Below, piece after piece: positions 4,529 to 5,881 of a stretch of DNA of 5,881 nt. A program made the translations under genes and the position numbers. Numbering within the stretch: position 1 is the stretch's first letter; each line of letters opens with the position of its first letter. This DNA comes from Rhodospirillaceae bacterium (lineage in GTDB: Bacteria; Pseudomonadota; Alphaproteobacteria; Rhodospirillales; 2-02-FULL-58-16), in assembly GCA_030623425.1 (NCBI GenBank), contig JAUXMA010000121.1, forward strand, positions 1 through 5,881. The letters are read 5' to 3'. The notes beneath the pieces are model-generated. The model had not been told where the DNA came from. It saw nothing but the letters and a program-made list of their open reading frames with translations, and searched no databases.

Positions 4529-5512
4529 TCAGATCAGAGTATTCCGATCCGCCTTGATGGCGCGCAGACGGCAATCGTCCAGGCGGTGCAGGTTGTTGGT
4601 TTTGATGAGGCCACGGATGGTTTCCACGTAAGCCATTTGCCGCACCGAATAGCGGATCAGTTGTCCGGCCAGAAGGACGCCGTCGATGGGGGCGCCTTGT
4701 TGCCTGAGCCGGGCTCGGGACTTGCGGAATCCCCGATAGGAACGGTGGGTGTTGAGGTTGCGGGCGTAAGATCTGACCGAATCGAAGAGGGTCGCGAAAG
4801 ACTTGATTTTATGGGTCATGCCTTTGTCACGCCGGCGCGGCGTCAGGCCTTTGCGTTCAGCGGTGGTCCACTGGCCGTATACGGCGTTGCCCTCGCGCGT
4901 GAAACGCGACGTTCCCCAGCCGCTTTCCTCGGCGGCTTGCGCCAGGGCGAGAGACGGTGGAATGATGTCGACGCGTCTCAACAAGGCGTCGACATCGTCC
5001 CGTTTGACGCCATAGCGCTCGCTCATCATGGCCAGCCAAAGACGCTCGGTGGCTTTCAGGCGCTCGCCCAAAAGGAGGCGGTAACGTATGTGCCAGAGGC
5101 GGCGCCGGTCGGCGAGAAGCTCTTCGTTGGCTTGCAGGACCAAAGGCAGCAGGGCCAGGAAAAATAGGGACTTGCGGACCTTGCTTTCGCGGATATCGAC
5201 CATATCGGCGGGCAGGGCGGCCAAAAACAGACGCGGCACCCGGCCCTCGCCGGAACGAATCCGATCAAAATCGTAGCCCAGGCCGTGGAAAACATCGGCG
5301 AGCTTGCTGGTGCTCGGACTGGCAAAAAAGCCGTCCGTCGGCCGCCCATCCGGCAGAGCGGTTTTCCCGGCCAGGGAAGCCGCGGGACCAGGCAAGCTTA
5401 ATTTCGCGACCGGCGGCGCCGTCATCCCGGCGGGCGGGTGGAAAAGGGTCATGCCCACAAGCGCAACCACAAGGGCCAATACCAAGCCCACGGCACCGTG
5501 TTCAAACTTCAT
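4529..5512 (-). CDS. bax: Bax-like glucosaminidase (GH73), membrane-anchored
   Basis: A 327-residue protein with an N-terminal hydrophobic segment (about 8-24) that is either a signal anchor or a signal peptide, then a proline/alanine-rich linker to about residue 60. The middle region (about 68-150) matches Bax family sequence, including KSLFFLALLPLVLQANEELL. The lysozyme-like glucosaminidase domain follows: PPSLALAQAAEESGWGTSRF (185-204), with E196 as predicted catalytic Glu by comparison with FlgJ, then GNAVYGQW (208-215), and SVRSYARNLNTHRSYRGFR. GH73 enzymes cleave the N-acetylglucosaminyl-beta-1,4-N-acetylmuramic acid bond of peptidoglycan; the location should be periplasmic. The start ATG is preceded by GGAG with only a 3-base gap. 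A later in-frame Met (M21) would cut away most of the hydrophobic segment. It converges on the deacetylase gene. Confidence 0.92.
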   Translation of the reverse strand: MKFEHGAVGLVLALVVALVGMTLFHPPAGMTAPPVAKLSLPGPAASLAGKTALPDGRPTDGFFASPSTSKLADVFHGLGYDFDRIRSGEGRVPRLFLAALPADMVDIRESKVRKSLFFLALLPLVLQANEELLADRRRLWHIRYRLLLGERLKATERLWLAMMSERYGVKRDDVDALLRRVDIIPPSLALAQAAEESGWGTSRFTREGNAVYGQWTTAERKGLTPRRRDKGMTHKIKSFATLFDSVRSYARNLNTHRSYRGFRKSRARLRQQGAPIDGVLLAGQLIRYSVRQMAYVETIRGLIKTNNLHRLDDCRLRAIKADRNTLI

Positions 5513-5881
5513 CGTCTCCGGAGGTCCATATGAGAGCGGAAACCAATTTGCTCGTCTTGATGTTGCAAACCCGGAAAGCCTTTTTGCCGTCCCCAGACAA
5601 TACCTTCTCCCCCTCGCGAAGTTTTTTCAGCTTCGGGCGGCGAACATCACTATGGAACCTTGGGCCGGCTTGACTGGGGTCTTGATTAATCGATTTCGAA
5701 CGGAAGCGCCAGCCGATTTTTTTAAAGCTTTGGCAAAAACAAAGCCAAAAGCCAAAAAATTCAGGCAAGAACGAAGGGAAATTTTCCGGTGTTCATCATG
5801 TGAACGGAAAGGAAAACAGGGAACTTCCGCGGCCCGAATGAGCCCGCCAGCCAAACGATCAGAGATCGATATCAGCCATCA
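5513..5881. other. Region upstream of bax without a supported gene
   Basis: These 369 bases hold no gene I can support. Leftward frames spanning 5502-5768 and 5627-5854 have irregular, AT-leaning codon use, the first starts only at TTG, and neither product is recognised. A 32-codon frame (TTG 5600 to stop 5502) has GGAG six bases before its start and overlaps the bax start by 11 bases; it could be a leader but is unproven. A small inverted repeat, GTTCA-TCATG-TGAAC (5791-5805), and another, CGAAG/CTTCG (5617-5621 and 5631-5635), are present. I see no convincing bax promoter. The last bases (5881-5859, leftward) could be read as the end of another frame (MADIDL-stop), too short to identify. 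Confidence 0.5.
5716..5760. repeat. AT-rich imperfect inverted repeat upstream of bax
   Basis: GCTTTGGC (5727-5734) can pair with GCCAAAAGC (5744-5752, one bulged A) over a 9-base A-rich loop. An outer T7 run (5717-5723) can pair with an A6 run (5754-5759). The T-run precedes and the A-run follows the stem on the given strand, and the same order holds on the other strand, so it is not an intrinsic terminator in either direction. It could be a bent or cruciform DNA element or part of a regulatory region. Confidence 0.4.

Noticed and set aside
4508..5167. A 219-codon rightward frame opposite bax.
   Set aside because: Shadow of bax; the leftward frame carries the GH73 catalytic motif.
5502..5768. 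An 88-codon leftward frame upstream of bax.
   Set aside because: It starts at TTG with no good ribosome-binding site, its first half is AT-rich and not coding-like, and no family is recognised; only the final 32 codons are kept as a weak lead.
5859..5881. Possible C-terminus (MADIDL-stop) of a leftward gene entering from the right edge.
   Set aside because: Only six codons are visible, too few to support a gene.
1..5881. CRISPR arrays, tRNA or rRNA genes, phage or toxin-antitoxin modules.
   Set aside because: No regularly spaced repeats, no cloverleaf-like segment and no matching protein families were seen on either strand.

Overview
The window looks like part of the chromosome of an alphaproteobacterium, most likely from the Rhodospirillales or a related group. 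It is GC-rich and has a MucR/Ros-family regulator. Its Fur lacks the CxxC structural-zinc motif, as alphaproteobacterial Fur proteins usually do. A tsaB-rimI pair lies near fur and miaB, an arrangement I recall as common in this class. I see no transposase, phage gene, rRNA, tRNA or CRISPR array.

Left part (1-2532), regulation and tRNA modification. All genes here read leftward except one. From right to left: tsaB (t6A tRNA modification), rimI (ribosomal-protein N-acetyltransferase; ATGA overlap with tsaB), mucR, fur, and the first 13 codons of miaB, which runs off the left edge and starts with TTG. The exception is a small TusA/SirA-family gene reading rightward between mucR and rimI. It shares an AT-rich promoter region with mucR and converges on rimI with a 28-bp overlap. 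At that junction rimI is cut short: motif A of the acetyltransferase fold is present, but the following conserved third (motif B and catalytic residues) is absent. This is the most notable anomaly in the window.

Right part (2642-5512), cell wall. A VanX/DdpX-type D-Ala-D-Ala dipeptidase and a secreted NodB-type polysaccharide deacetylase read rightward. A membrane-anchored Bax-like GH73 glucosaminidase reads leftward and converges on the deacetylase. The genes are not tightly packed into one operon, but they share a peptidoglycan/polysaccharide theme. Between the dipeptidase and the deacetylase, the leftward strand carries a short reading frame with coding-like codon use only in its C-terminal half, possibly the remnant of an older gene.

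The last ~350 bases (5513-5881), upstream of bax, hold no gene I can support. They contain AT-rich inverted repeats and one very short candidate reading frame.

The left half joins metal-responsive regulation (Fur), a global regulator (MucR) and three genes for tRNA modification or sulfur handling (MiaB, TsaB, TusA). I found no clear new biological system. The best leads are the truncated rimI/tusA junction, the inverted repeats shared by the mucR, fur and miaB upstream regions, and the 3148-3414 remnant.
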